Assembly (NCBI RefSeq): GCF_042610375.1
Contig: NZ_JBGJZL010000003.1
Span: 186,001 to 250,000 of the forward strand
Direction: 5' to 3'
Origin: CTSoil-075 sp042610375
Lineage (GTDB): Bacteria > Bacillota > Negativicutes > DSM-13327
Length of the DNA stretch: 64,000 nucleotides
Under the pieces are notes generated by a model. It was given only the letters and a program-made list of their open reading frames with translations, ran no database searches and had not been told where the DNA came from. Shown one piece after another: positions 8,116-16,934 of the stretch. The stretch's first letter is position 1. Every line of letters starts with the position of its first letter. A program made the translations under genes and the position numbers.

Positions 8116-10152
8116 ATGAATTTTAGACGATCCAGTATACGCAGTCGACTATTACTGATGGTATTACCTTTGGTGATCCTTTCATTGGGAACAGTAGTTG
8201 GGCTCAGTTATTATTATTCCAGCCAATTTTTATCAAAGAGTATTGATGAGACCGCAGTTTCGATTGGTGCCGATTATTCGAACCAGATTAGAGGCGTCAT
8301 TAATGAAAGAGTGATTGAATTAGAAGGTTTGGCTAGCAATCAGGTAATGCATAGCAGTCATGATCAGGCACAAGTCGTTAAAAGTTTAAATGATACGTAT
8401 AAAAGAACTGGTAATTTTGATAATATAAATGCACTGTTTCCCGATGGTTCAGGTGTACGATTTAATGGAACTACAACAAATGTAGCTGATCGTGATTACG
8501 TGAAAATGGTTGTGAGTACCAAGAAATTGTATATATCAGAACCTGGCCTTACAAGAGGTACTGGAAAAATAGGTCTAATTATTGCGGTCCCAGTGTTAGA
8601 AGATAACAATCTTGTCAAAATCATCACAGGAAATATTTCTTTGCAACGGGTGAATGATTTAATTAAAGAAGTTAAATTTAAGGATAATGGGTATGCCGTT
8701 TTGATTGATGACTCGGGCATGATACTTGCAGATGCAAGAAGGCCAGAATTAAATGGAAAGTTCAATGTCGTGACAAAAAAACTTGACCCAGAGCTCCAAA
8801 TGCAGAAAGTGGAATTTGATGATCATTATAACAAACTTTTTGCAGAGGCTAAAACAGGCAAACGGGTGTCTGGATCTTATGTTGATCTGGATAGGACTGA
8901 AAATATTGGAATTTTTACACCGGTTAAACTTCCTGGAGGACAACAATGGATTATGGTTGTTTCTGCGCCAAAGACAGAGGTAACGCGAGAGGTGGCAGTG
9001 CTGTCGAAAATTATGCTTTGGGTTGTTTTTCTGTGCATCATACTAACAACGATTGTAATCACATATGTTAGTCATAAATTTGCCAGTCCCATTGTTCTTA
9101 TGAGGGATGAAGCGTTATTACTAGCACAGGGGGATCTTACGCAGCGACAAGTTAATATTGATTCGAATGATGAAATTGGGCAATTGGCCCATGCCTTTCG
9201 GGAAATGGCAGAAAATCTACGTCATTTAGTCGTACAAGTACAGTTGCAAGCTGATACTATCGCAGCATCTAGTGAACAATTAACTGCGAGCGCGCAGCAA
9301 TCTGCTCAGGCCGAAAATCAGGTAGCAGCCTCGATCACAGAAATCGCTCAAGGGACAGAGCGACAGTCTGTTTCTATCACGAGTATGGCGGCTGTGGCTG
9401 AGGAAATAGCCGCAAGCATTGGAGAAATAGCAAATACAGGTAAGATCATTGGTGAAACCGCTAACCTATCTATGAAAGAAACAGAACGTGGATACCGTGC
9501 CATTGACCAGGCAATGGCACAAATGAAACAAATTAATCAAGGTTCAGAGTCTGTTGGGCGCGTCATTGGTGAACTGGCTAAAGGGTCACAAGAAATTAGT
9601 GAAATTGTAAGCTTAATTGCTTCGATTGCAGGGCAAACCAATCTTCTTGCGCTAAATGCAGCCATTGAGGCCGCACGGGCAGGTGAGCAAGGGAGAGGTT
9701 TTGCAGTTGTTGCAGATGAAGTGCGAAAGCTGGCAGAGGGATCTAACCAAGCTGCAAAACAAATTGCTGAATTAATCAAAAAAAATGAAATTGACATGAA
9801 TGAGACTATTATGGCGACTCGTACTAACAATGAGGCTGTTAATGCTGGTATTAACGTAGTTGGCATAGCAGGTCAGGTTTTTAAAGAAATCTCAAGTTCA
9901 GTCACCAACTTGTCAGATCAAATTTCCGAGATATCAGATTCGATTGATCAAATCGCAGTAGGAAGTCAAGGATTAGCTGATACGATACATATCGTTAATA
10001 TGGAAAGCAAGACCAATGCAGTGGAAGCTCTCACTATTTCCGCTGCCAGCGAAGAACAATTGGCTTCGATAGAGGAAATTGCTTCTGCCAGTCAAGTGTT
10101 GGCAAAGATATCTTGCGAATTACAACATGTAATCGTTAATTTTAAAGTATAG
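8116..10152 (+). CDS. Methyl-accepting chemotaxis protein with Cache sensor
   Basis: The protein is 678 residues. Transmembrane helix 1 spans about 12-33, an extracellular double-Cache-type ligand domain about 36-290, helix 2 about 296-318 and HAMP about 320-375. A long cytoplasmic signalling domain contains the conserved hairpin tip (IASIAGQTNLLALNAAIEAA, then RAGEQGRGFAVVADEVRKLAE). It would sense a small extracellular metabolite and signal through CheA/CheW at the pole; organic and amino acids are common Cache ligands. It is monocistronic, with RBS GGGGGAG before the ATG and a strong terminator after it. The tricarboxylate operon upstream may hint at its ligand, but this is weak inference. 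Confidence 0.93.
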   Translation: MNFRRSSIRSRLLLMVLPLVILSLGTVVGLSYYYSSQFLSKSIDETAVSIGADYSNQIRGVINERVIELEGLASNQVMHSSHDQAQVVKSLNDTYKRTGNFDNINALFPDGSGVRFNGTTTNVADRDYVKMVVSTKKLYISEPGLTRGTGKIGLIIAVPVLEDNNLVKIITGNISLQRVNDLIKEVKFKDNGYAVLIDDSGMILADARRPELNGKFNVVTKKLDPELQMQKVEFDDHYNKLFAEAKTGKRVSGSYVDLDRTENIGIFTPVKLPGGQQWIMVVSAPKTEVTREVAVLSKIMLWVVFLCIILTTIVITYVSHKFASPIVLMRDEALLLAQGDLTQRQVNIDSNDEIGQLAHAFREMAENLRHLVVQVQLQADTIAASSEQLTASAQQSAQAENQVAASITEIAQGTERQSVSITSMAAVAEEIAASIGEIANTGKIIGETANLSMKETERGYRAIDQAMAQMKQINQGSESVGRVIGELAKGSQEISEIVSLIASIAGQTNLLALNAAIEAARAGEQGRGFAVVADEVRKLAEGSNQAAKQIAELIKKNEIDMNETIMATRTNNEAVNAGINVVGIAGQVFKEISSSVTNLSDQISEISDSIDQIAVGSQGLADTIHIVNMESKTNAVEALTISAASEEQLASIEEIASASQVLAKISCELQHVIVNFKV

Positions 10153-10192
10153 GGATAGATTTTTAGCTTGAGTCCTCCTTATATTCACTAAT

Positions 10193-10257
10193 GAAATAAG
10201 GAATCGCCAGCACGGAGTTTGTTTCCCAATGCTGGCGATTTCTTATTTCAATTTTTT
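10193..10257. terminator. Bidirectional terminator, chemoreceptor / AEC transporter
   Basis: Two 20-base arms (10193-10212 and 10230-10249) pair with a single G-U. T-rich sequence follows on the plus side (ATTTTTTATT), and the minus side carries a run towards the chemoreceptor. It sits between convergent genes and probably serves both. Confidence 0.85.
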
Positions 10258-10259
10258 AT

Positions 10260-11195
10260 TTAAAGAAATACCATATAAATAGGGAGTGCAAGAAGGGCAA
10301 AGACGGTGGTAATGCTTACGAGTACGGCTGCATATTCAGTATCGGCTTCGTAGACCTTGGCAAGGATGGTTGTTTGGGTCATAGCGGGTAAAGCCGCTTG
10401 AATGACAAACACTTTTTTCATCAGTTCTGGAATGGGAAAAAAGGATGCAACAATTAATATTGCAATGGGTGAAATAATAAAGCGTCCGATCAAGACGGCG
10501 ATGACGTCTTTGTCGAATTTGATTGTATTGAGTTTTACGCCAAACATGGCGATACCAATAAAGAGCAGGGATAGGGGCGTTGTTAGATTTCCTAAATATT
10601 TGCAAGTGTTCATGATGAAAGGCGGTAAAGGAATCTCTAAAAGAATCAATATGACTGCGAAGGTAAAACCTATAAATGGTGGTGAAAATACTCTTTTGAT
10701 GGTATTCATACTGATCAATTTGGAAGGGGCTGTCTTTCCGTCTAAACTAATAGAGTAGTTTCCGATTGTCCAAAATAAAAAAGCGTTGGCAAGGAAATAG
10801 ACAAGTACATAAGGAATACTGCTTTCTCCAAATAGAGCGAGATTTACGGGAACCCCAACAAAGAGTGAACTAGAACAGAAAAAAGCTGATCGAAAAGTAC
10901 CTTTTCGATTGGATGGGAGCGAAAGAATCGTTGATAGAATGAAAGCAATCACGAAACTGATGAGCATGGCGAGGAGAGGTACGACGATTCCAGAAAATAA
11001 CGGAACAAAACTCTCTTTGTTAAAGGTGCTGAGCAAATTCCAAACCATATAAGTTGGCAAAGAGATATACGTTACTAATCTAGGAAGTAGTTTTGAATTT
11101 TCTGGTGTAAACCAGCCTTTACCAGTTAGGATATATCCTAATGAGACCATGATGATAATGCTCATTAGACCTTCAACTGCATGTAAAAATACCAT
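10260..11195 (-). CDS. AEC-family (auxin efflux carrier-like) transporter
   Basis: This 311-residue membrane protein has about 10 hydrophobic segments and the AEC/MdcF layout. There are two homologous halves with the GYILTGKGWF start of the first, and the ALPAMTQTTILAKVYEAD motif in the C-terminal half typical of malonate/malate-type permeases of this family. The substrate is probably an organic acid or amino acid. It is divergent from the LysR gene at 11350, which is its likely regulator. The start at 11195 has an AAGGAGG-type site upstream. The gene is complete. Confidence 0.87.
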   Translation of the reverse strand: MVFLHAVEGLMSIIIMVSLGYILTGKGWFTPENSKLLPRLVTYISLPTYMVWNLLSTFNKESFVPLFSGIVVPLLAMLISFVIAFILSTILSLPSNRKGTFRSAFFCSSSLFVGVPVNLALFGESSIPYVLVYFLANAFLFWTIGNYSISLDGKTAPSKLISMNTIKRVFSPPFIGFTFAVILILLEIPLPPFIMNTCKYLGNLTTPLSLLFIGIAMFGVKLNTIKFDKDVIAVLIGRFIISPIAILIVASFFPIPELMKKVFVIQAALPAMTQTTILAKVYEADTEYAAVLVSITTVFALLALPIYMVFL

Positions 11196-11349
11196 AATTA
11201 TCCTCCTTTATCGATTGCTCATGATAAAAAGCTAGGATGCTTTTCCTTATACTTTGTATCTTAGTATAACAAGAGATATAATATATAGAAAATACGGAAT
11301 TTGTTATTGACGCATATGAAAAAAATATAGCAAAAGGATACATGGCTTG
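11196..11349. promoter_or_regulatory. Divergent control region AEC transporter / LysR
   Basis: A 154-base AT-rich spacer between divergent genes, the usual site for LysR binding. A short reading frame ATG-GCT-TGA at 11342 has the better-spaced AAGGA. It overlaps the LysR start (TTG 11347, ATG 11350), so translation of lysR may be coupled to a two-codon minicistron. This is inference. Confidence 0.35.
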
Positions 11350-12228
11350 ATGGACATAAAACAGCTTGGGTATTTTCTAGCGATTGCTGAAGAGGGGCAA
11401 ATTACAAAAGCGGCTAAACGGTTACATATGGCTCAACCTCCACTGAGTCAACAGCTTAAATCATTAGAAGAAGAACTAAATGTGAAATTGGTAGAACGTG
11501 AGAATAGGGGGATTGTATTAACGGAAGCAGGGCATTTGCTTCATAAACGAGCAGTTCATATTTTGGAACTGATGCAAACAACTACAAAAGAATTGAAAGA
11601 ATTGGATGAAGGATATGCTGGCACATTATCGATTGGTGCAGTTGCATCTGCAGGCACGACTTTTTTGCCTTTTAGAATTGTTAACTTTCACAAACAATAT
11701 CCTCAGATTAATTTTCAATTTTGGGAAGGTGATACCAACAGAATTTTAGAGTTATTGAATACTAGAATTATTGAAATCGGTATTGTGAGAGCCGTTTTTG
11801 ATTCGGAAATTTATCATTCCGTAAGTTTACCCAACGAACCTATGGTTGTTGCTATGGATAGAAAATGGAACTGTGGAAGTGGAAATGATCAAGAGATTCA
11901 TTTAAAAAAGCTTGAAGATAAGCCTTTATTGTTACATCGGAGTAATGAAAGTATGATTATGGAGTGTTGTCAAAAAAATGGTTTTCAAGCGCGCATTTTG
12001 TGCCGAGGCGATGATGTTAGATCTCTGCTCGTATGGGCAGATGCAGGACTAGGTATAGCAATTGTACCAAAATCTGCTGTTGGTCTTGTACCGAGTAACA
12101 ATTTATTGTATAAAGACATCATTGAATCTTCAATAGAAATAAGAAAATCGATTATTTGGCTGAAAAATCACTATTTGTCAGCACCGACTAGAAATTTTTT
12201 AGAAATGATACTTTCAGATTTATCTTAA
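11350..12228 (+). CDS. LysR-family regulator (CatM/BenM/CynR-like)
   Basis: This protein of about 292 residues begins MDIKQLGYFLAIAEEGQI. The HTH recognition segment is ITKAAKRLHMAQPPLSQQLK (residues 18-37), followed by the linker helix and a type 2 periplasmic-binding effector domain with the usual GIAIVPKSA strand near residue 230. A TTG at 11347 could add one residue. It is divergent from the AEC transporter and most likely controls it. A perfect terminator follows at 12259-12307. Confidence 0.9.
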   Translation: MDIKQLGYFLAIAEEGQITKAAKRLHMAQPPLSQQLKSLEEELNVKLVERENRGIVLTEAGHLLHKRAVHILELMQTTTKELKELDEGYAGTLSIGAVASAGTTFLPFRIVNFHKQYPQINFQFWEGDTNRILELLNTRIIEIGIVRAVFDSEIYHSVSLPNEPMVVAMDRKWNCGSGNDQEIHLKKLEDKPLLLHRSNESMIMECCQKNGFQARILCRGDDVRSLLVWADAGLGIAIVPKSAVGLVPSNNLLYKDIIESSIEIRKSIIWLKNHYLSAPTRNFLEMILSDLS

Positions 12229-12258
12229 AAGGGTTTACAAGAAAGAGTGATCTTAATA

Positions 12259-12310
12259 AAAAAGCTGCTTAGTATCGAGTTTAAAAAACGATACTAAGCA
12301 GCTTTTTCAT
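12259..12310. terminator. Bidirectional terminator between two lysR genes
   Basis: Perfect 19-base arms (12259-12277 and 12289-12307; core AAGCTGCTTAGTATCG) bear A/T runs on both sides. It lies between the convergent lysR genes at 11350-12228 and 12339-13214. Confidence 0.88.
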
Positions 12311-12338
12311 TGTTAGTGTTTTTATATAATAAAACAAA

Positions 12339-13214
12339 TTAACGAAATTCATTAAGTACAAAATTCTTGAATTTTTGAGCGGCGGGGGATAAATATTTTC
12401 CCTTAGTTGAGGCTAGTCCAATGATGCGTTGACATGTTGGCGTGGAGATGGGTAAAAAAGAAATATTCGTTTTATCTAGACCAAAAACATGGGGGATTAA
12501 AGCAATACCGAGTTTGGCTTCGACAAGACCTGCTACAGTCATAATTTCTTCACCTTCGAAGGTTATAAACGGGTCAAGGCCTTCCTCCTTAAAGAGTTGA
12601 TCTGCCAAAATCCGTAGCCCGTAATCTTTCTTAAAGGTAACAACGGGTTCGTCTTTAATTTCATCGAGAGTAATGGAAGCTCGTTTGGCCAGACGATGAC
12701 CCGTTGGGACGATGACAAATAGTTCTTCAGCAAAAAGAGGTTCCCATTCGATATTTTCGTTTGTTGTGACGGGAGCGCAAAGGCATAAATCGATTTCACC
12801 AGCATTTAATTGCTCTAAAAGGAAATTAGTTGCATTCTGAAATAATTTAAATTGTATGTTTGGGTTAGCAGCTCGAAACTTGCTGAGTAAACCGGGTACA
12901 AGGTTTGACCCTAGGGAGTGCAAAAAAGACAAGGAGACACTGCCCCAGTCTGGGTGTAGGAGATCTAGGATCATTTGTTTACCGTCGACAATTTCTTGCA
13001 TAGCTCGTTCTACATGTTCTAGAAAGAGTTGACCGTACGGATTAAGAATAATATTTTTCCCGCGGCGATCAAATAAAAGAAAACCTAATTCTTCCTCGAG
13101 CTTCGCGATGGAACGGCTGAGTGCTGGTTGAGAAATTGATAGTAAATCCGCTGCATGAGTCACATGTTGCGTCTGGGCAACGATTTTAAAATATTCAAGT
13201 TGTTGCCATTCCAT
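12339..13214 (-). CDS. LysR-family transcriptional regulator
   Basis: The start is taken at 13214 (MEWQQLEYFKIVAQTQHV), where AAAGGTGG lies 8 bases upstream. The open frame runs 34 codons further but has no RBS and no family similarity there. The 291-residue protein has the LysR HTH (VTHAADLLSISQPALSRSIA), linker helix and effector domain. It is divergent from the MFS transporter gene at 13489 and is its probable regulator; the inducer is unknown. Confidence 0.88.
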   Translation of the reverse strand: MEWQQLEYFKIVAQTQHVTHAADLLSISQPALSRSIAKLEEELGFLLFDRRGKNIILNPYGQLFLEHVERAMQEIVDGKQMILDLLHPDWGSVSLSFLHSLGSNLVPGLLSKFRAANPNIQFKLFQNATNFLLEQLNAGEIDLCLCAPVTTNENIEWEPLFAEELFVIVPTGHRLAKRASITLDEIKDEPVVTFKKDYGLRILADQLFKEEGLDPFITFEGEEIMTVAGLVEAKLGIALIPHVFGLDKTNISFLPISTPTCQRIIGLASTKGKYLSPAAQKFKNFVLNEFR

Positions 13215-13488
13215 TGACTTAACCACCTTTTCGTAAAAAAGATATAGTAAATGAATTTTATTTCTAGGGGACTTGCTTATGGCATAAATCATAACGTTAG
13301 AAGTCTCAATTGTCAATTTTTAAAAGATAATGATTGATATTCGTTGTAAAACTTTACTTAAAAGAAAGTATCTTTTTATATAATCATAAAACATTAATTA
13401 TATAAAAATGATGCATTGGACATATAAAAGGAATAGGTTTAATATGAAACGCATAAGATCTTATTTGCAAGAAGGAGTGGAGGATAGT

Positions 13489-14703
13489 ATGGTAGACTAT
13501 ATACAAAAAGGGAGTGCGCGCTATTGGCGAGGTATATCTGCATTGTTTTTGGGTAGCTTTGTTACTTTTGCTTTGCTGTATTGCACTCAACCTCTGATCC
13601 CGACCTTTGTGGAGGAATTCAAATTGACTCCCTCCTATGCTAGTTTGTCCATTTCTCTTACGACTGGCTTTTTAGCAGTCTTTATGCTCATCATGTCTTG
13701 GTTTGCTGATGAACGAGGGCGGAAAGTGATCATGGCTATTTCTCTGCTCGGTTCCGCAACTCTAGTTGTGATTCAGGCTTTTACTGATCATTTTGCAGTC
13801 TTGCTTGTATTGCGAGCTTTACAAGGAATTATGTTGGCTGGCTTTCCAGCTATCGCTATGGCTTATATAAATGAAGAGTTTGATCCAGCAGTTACAGGAC
13901 TTGTGATGGGAATTTACGTGAGCGGTAATTCCATTGGTGGCTTGGCTGGACGCATTATCGTGAGTACATTAACTGACTTTTTTTCTTGGCACATCGCATT
14001 GGGGGGGATTGGTCTAATTTGCGTATTGGTGAGTATCTGGTTTTGGTTTAGTTTACCTGAATCCCAGCATTTTTCACCGCAAAAACGCTTAATGAAAGAC
14101 ATGATTCCTGTTTTATCGAAGAATTTACATCATACCTCTTTATTGTCACTCAACATGATCGGCTTTGTGATTATGGGGGCATTTGTTACAACTTATAATT
14201 ACATTGGTTATGTTTTGATGGCATCTCCTTATTATTTGAGCCAGACCGTTGTAGGATGCATTTTTATTATTTATTTGGTTGGAACATTTAGTTCTACTTA
14301 TATGGGAAGACTGGCAGATCATATGGGGAGTGCAAAAACATTGTGCTTAGGAATTGGGATTATGATAGTTGGTTGTCTCATTACTTTAGAGAGTAGTCTA
14401 TATGGGAAAATAATTGGTGTAGCTATTTTAACCTTTGGTTTTTTTGGCAGTCATTCAGTGACTAGCAGTTGGGTAGGGAAATGTGCAGTTTCACATAAAG
14501 CTCAAGCATCTTCCTTGTATCTTCTTTTTTATTATCTTGGGGCTAGTGTACTTGGTGCATTAGGAGGAAAGTTTCTGGCTTGGTACGCTTGGAATGGAGT
14601 GGTATTCTTACTTGCCCCTTCCCTTGCTTTAGCTTTACTCCTTGCTGTGATTCTTTTCATTAAAGAAGAACGTTATAAAGTTTGCATAGGGAATGAAAGT
14701 TGA
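13489..14703 (+). CDS. MFS transporter, YnfM/AraJ-like
   Basis: The 404-residue form starts at 13489, where GGAGTGGAGG lies just upstream. The frame extends 27 codons upstream without a site of comparable quality. It has twelve hydrophobic segments and the MFS loop 2-3 motif WFADERGRKVIM. The N-terminal pattern ALFLGSFVTFALLYCTQPLI is typical of YnfM-type efflux carriers. The substrate is unknown, perhaps a drug or sugar-like metabolite. It is divergent from the LysR at 13214, with 274 bases between them that hold no other gene. Confidence 0.85.
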   Translation: MVDYIQKGSARYWRGISALFLGSFVTFALLYCTQPLIPTFVEEFKLTPSYASLSISLTTGFLAVFMLIMSWFADERGRKVIMAISLLGSATLVVIQAFTDHFAVLLVLRALQGIMLAGFPAIAMAYINEEFDPAVTGLVMGIYVSGNSIGGLAGRIIVSTLTDFFSWHIALGGIGLICVLVSIWFWFSLPESQHFSPQKRLMKDMIPVLSKNLHHTSLLSLNMIGFVIMGAFVTTYNYIGYVLMASPYYLSQTVVGCIFIIYLVGTFSSTYMGRLADHMGSAKTLCLGIGIMIVGCLITLESSLYGKIIGVAILTFGFFGSHSVTSSWVGKCAVSHKAQASSLYLLFYYLGASVLGALGGKFLAWYAWNGVVFLLAPSLALALLLAVILFIKEERYKVCIGNES

Positions 14704-14782
14704 TTTTTGATTGTATTATCCTCTGATTAAGGTTTGAAATACCTTTTTATGGGAATAATTACCCTTAATTGGGGGTAATGCA

Positions 14783-15043
14783 ATGACGAGATTTTTTATA
14801 AGTCTATGGATTATGGTTGTCCTTTTATTTTCTATCCATACGGCAGTATACGCAAACTGGGGCTGGGAAAGTACTGATGATCCCCTTCCTTATTATCATC
14901 AAGAATGGGGAAAATGGTATCAATATGAGGATTCTAAAGTCTTTATGGTTCAAATTGGTGATAAAACATATAAATATATTTTTGATTGTAATGAAAAGTT
15001 CATTAGCGGTTGGATGACGTATATGACGATGCGTTTACCATAA
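14783..15043 (+). CDS. Small exported protein, unknown function
   Basis: This 86-residue protein has a hydrophobic signal peptide (residues 4-22, probable cleavage after AVYA-24). The mature part is small and rich in Trp and Tyr (NWGWESTDDPLPYYHQEWGK). A GGGGGT ribosome binding site is about 6 bases before the ATG and a terminator follows. I recognise no family. The single Cys in the mature part makes an internal disulfide unlikely. Confidence 0.55.
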   Translation: MTRFFISLWIMVVLLFSIHTAVYANWGWESTDDPLPYYHQEWGKWYQYEDSKVFMVQIGDKTYKYIFDCNEKFISGWMTYMTMRLP

Positions 15044-15049
15044 GTAAAA

Positions 15050-15093
15050 AATAAAGGCGACTAAGAAGCAGAGGAATTTTAGTCATCTTTATT
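15050..15093 (+). terminator. Terminator after the small exported protein
   Basis: The arms AATAAAGGCGACTAAG and TTTTAGTCATCTTTATT (15050-15065, 15077-15093) pair with two G-U or mismatched positions. The U-rich part lies in the descending stem. Confidence 0.55.
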
Positions 15094-15136
15094 CAGAGTC
15101 TTAGTCATGGATAAAATCCTGGATGGTAGCAATGCC

Positions 15137-15224
15137 TTGCAGGATTTTTGCATTTTAATGGTAAATATAATCATATAGTGTATTTTGTTTTTTACGATGA
15201 GAGTTAAAAGTCAAAGGAAAATCC
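15137..15224 (+). repeat. Leader element, copy B (upstream of phosphoglucomutase)
   Basis: It starts TTGCAGGATTTTTGCATTTT, continues with AATATAATCATATAGTGTATT-like bases and ends TCAAAGGAAAATCCT, matching the element at 8021-8097. Between the last common block and the rest this copy has about 10 extra bases. It lies 28 bases before the pgm start codon. Confidence 0.45.
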
Positions 15225-15251
15225 TTTAATCGAAATTTTGGAGGTGCGTCG

Positions 15252-16904
15252 ATGTCAATTCATCTATTAGCAGGTAAAAAAGCTCCTAAGTCCATTTTGG
15301 TTAATATTCCTCGCTTGATTAGCGCTTATTATGTAAATCGTCCTGATGTGAGTGAACCAACACAGAAAGTTGCCTTTGGTACTTCTGGTCATCGTGGTAA
15401 TTCTTTGAAGTATAGCTTTAATGAAGATCATATTCATGCGATTACCCAAGGAATTTGTGATTATCGTAAAGGGCAAGGCATCACTGGACCATTGTTCATT
15501 GGATTTGATACCCATGCTCTATCTGAGCCAGCGTTTATCTCGGCCCTGGAAGTGCTAGCGGCCAATGGGGTGGAAACTATGATGGCCAAGGATATGAATT
15601 ATACACCAACGCCAGCCATATCTCATGCTATTTTGAACTATAATAGGGGAAAAAAAGAGGGCTTAGCTGATGGTATTGTCATCACACCTTCACACAATCC
15701 GCCAGATAATGGTGGTATTAAGTACAACCCACCTAACGGCGGTCCAGCAGATACTGATATTACCAAGTGGGTTGCGGATAAGGCTAATGAACTATTGAAA
15801 AATGGCAATCAAGCAGTGAAACGTATTCCTTATGAAAAGGCATTGAAAGTTGCCAATGTACACGAATTTGATTTTGTCACACCTTACGTGAATGATTTGC
15901 ACAACATTATTGATATGGACGTTATTAAAGCTGCTGGGCTTAAAATTGGTGCAGATGCTTTAGGTGGTGCAGGTCTTGGTTATTGGATGCCGATCGCAGA
16001 AAAATACGGTCTAACGATTGAAATGTTAAATGGGCATCCAGACCCAACTTTTAGTTTTATGAATGTAGATGGTGACGGGAAAATACGAATGGATTGTTCA
16101 TCCCCATACGCCATGGCTGGACTTATTGAACTAAAAGATAAATACGATCTCGCCTTTGGCAATGACGCAGACTTTGACCGTCATGGGATTGTGACTCCCA
16201 GTGTTGGACTTATGAATCCTAATCATTATTTATCCGTTGCTATTTCTTATCTATTCCAAGATCGCACAGGTTGGCGTGCAGATGCTGCCATTGGTAAAAC
16301 CTTAGTCAGTTCATCTATGATTGATCGTGTAGCGGTGAGCCTTGGAAAACGGTTAGCTGAGGTACCAGTCGGTTTTAAATGGTTTGTTGATGGGTTGGTC
16401 AACGGGTCCTTTGGATTTGGCGGTGAAGAAAGCGCTGGTGCTTCTTTCTTGAAGAAAGATGGTACTGTTTGGACGACGGATAAAGATGGTATGATCCTTT
16501 GTCTACTCGCTGCAGAAATTACGGCGAAGACGGGAAAAGATCCTGGTCAGCATTATCAAGAGTTAACAGAAAAATTTGGTGCACCTGTATATGCTCGCGT
16601 GGATGCAGTTGCCAATTTGGCGCAAAAAGCAGTCTTATCAAAACTTTCCCCAGAGCAAGTAACAGCGGATATTCTTGCTGGTGAAACCATTACAGCTAAG
16701 TTGACGAAAGCACCAAGTAATCAGGCAGAGATTGGTGGTTTAAAGGTGTGTACTGAAAATGGTTGGTTCGCTGCTCGTCCTTCCGGCACAGAAGATGTAT
16801 ACAAAATCTACGCAGAAAGCTTCAAAGGGATTGATCATTTAGAACAAATTCAAGAAGAGGCGAAAAAAATCGTCAATGATACTTTTAAGGTTGCTGGCGT
16901 ATAA
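15252..16904 (+). CDS. pgm: Phosphoglucomutase (alpha-D-glucose phosphate-specific)
   Basis: This 550-residue cytoplasmic enzyme interconverts glucose 1-phosphate and glucose 6-phosphate via a phosphoserine. The active-site loop VITPSHNPPDNGGIKYNPP (about residues 143-162) carries the phosphoserine. The Mg2+ loop is GNDADFDRHGI (about 304-314). The sugar loop GGEESAGAS and the C-terminal phosphate-binding ARPSGTEDVYKIYAE complete the four domains. The length equals the bacterial Pgm type. It links the Leloir galactose pathway encoded at 39.9 kb (glucose 1-phosphate product) to glycolysis, although it is not adjacent. RBS GGAGGTG precedes the ATG. Confidence 0.95.
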   Translation: MSIHLLAGKKAPKSILVNIPRLISAYYVNRPDVSEPTQKVAFGTSGHRGNSLKYSFNEDHIHAITQGICDYRKGQGITGPLFIGFDTHALSEPAFISALEVLAANGVETMMAKDMNYTPTPAISHAILNYNRGKKEGLADGIVITPSHNPPDNGGIKYNPPNGGPADTDITKWVADKANELLKNGNQAVKRIPYEKALKVANVHEFDFVTPYVNDLHNIIDMDVIKAAGLKIGADALGGAGLGYWMPIAEKYGLTIEMLNGHPDPTFSFMNVDGDGKIRMDCSSPYAMAGLIELKDKYDLAFGNDADFDRHGIVTPSVGLMNPNHYLSVAISYLFQDRTGWRADAAIGKTLVSSSMIDRVAVSLGKRLAEVPVGFKWFVDGLVNGSFGFGGEESAGASFLKKDGTVWTTDKDGMILCLLAAEITAKTGKDPGQHYQELTEKFGAPVYARVDAVANLAQKAVLSKLSPEQVTADILAGETITAKLTKAPSNQAEIGGLKVCTENGWFAARPSGTEDVYKIYAESFKGIDHLEQIQEEAKKIVNDTFKVAGV

Positions 16905-16934
16905 GGAAAATCATTTAGTAGGGAGGAATAAGGT

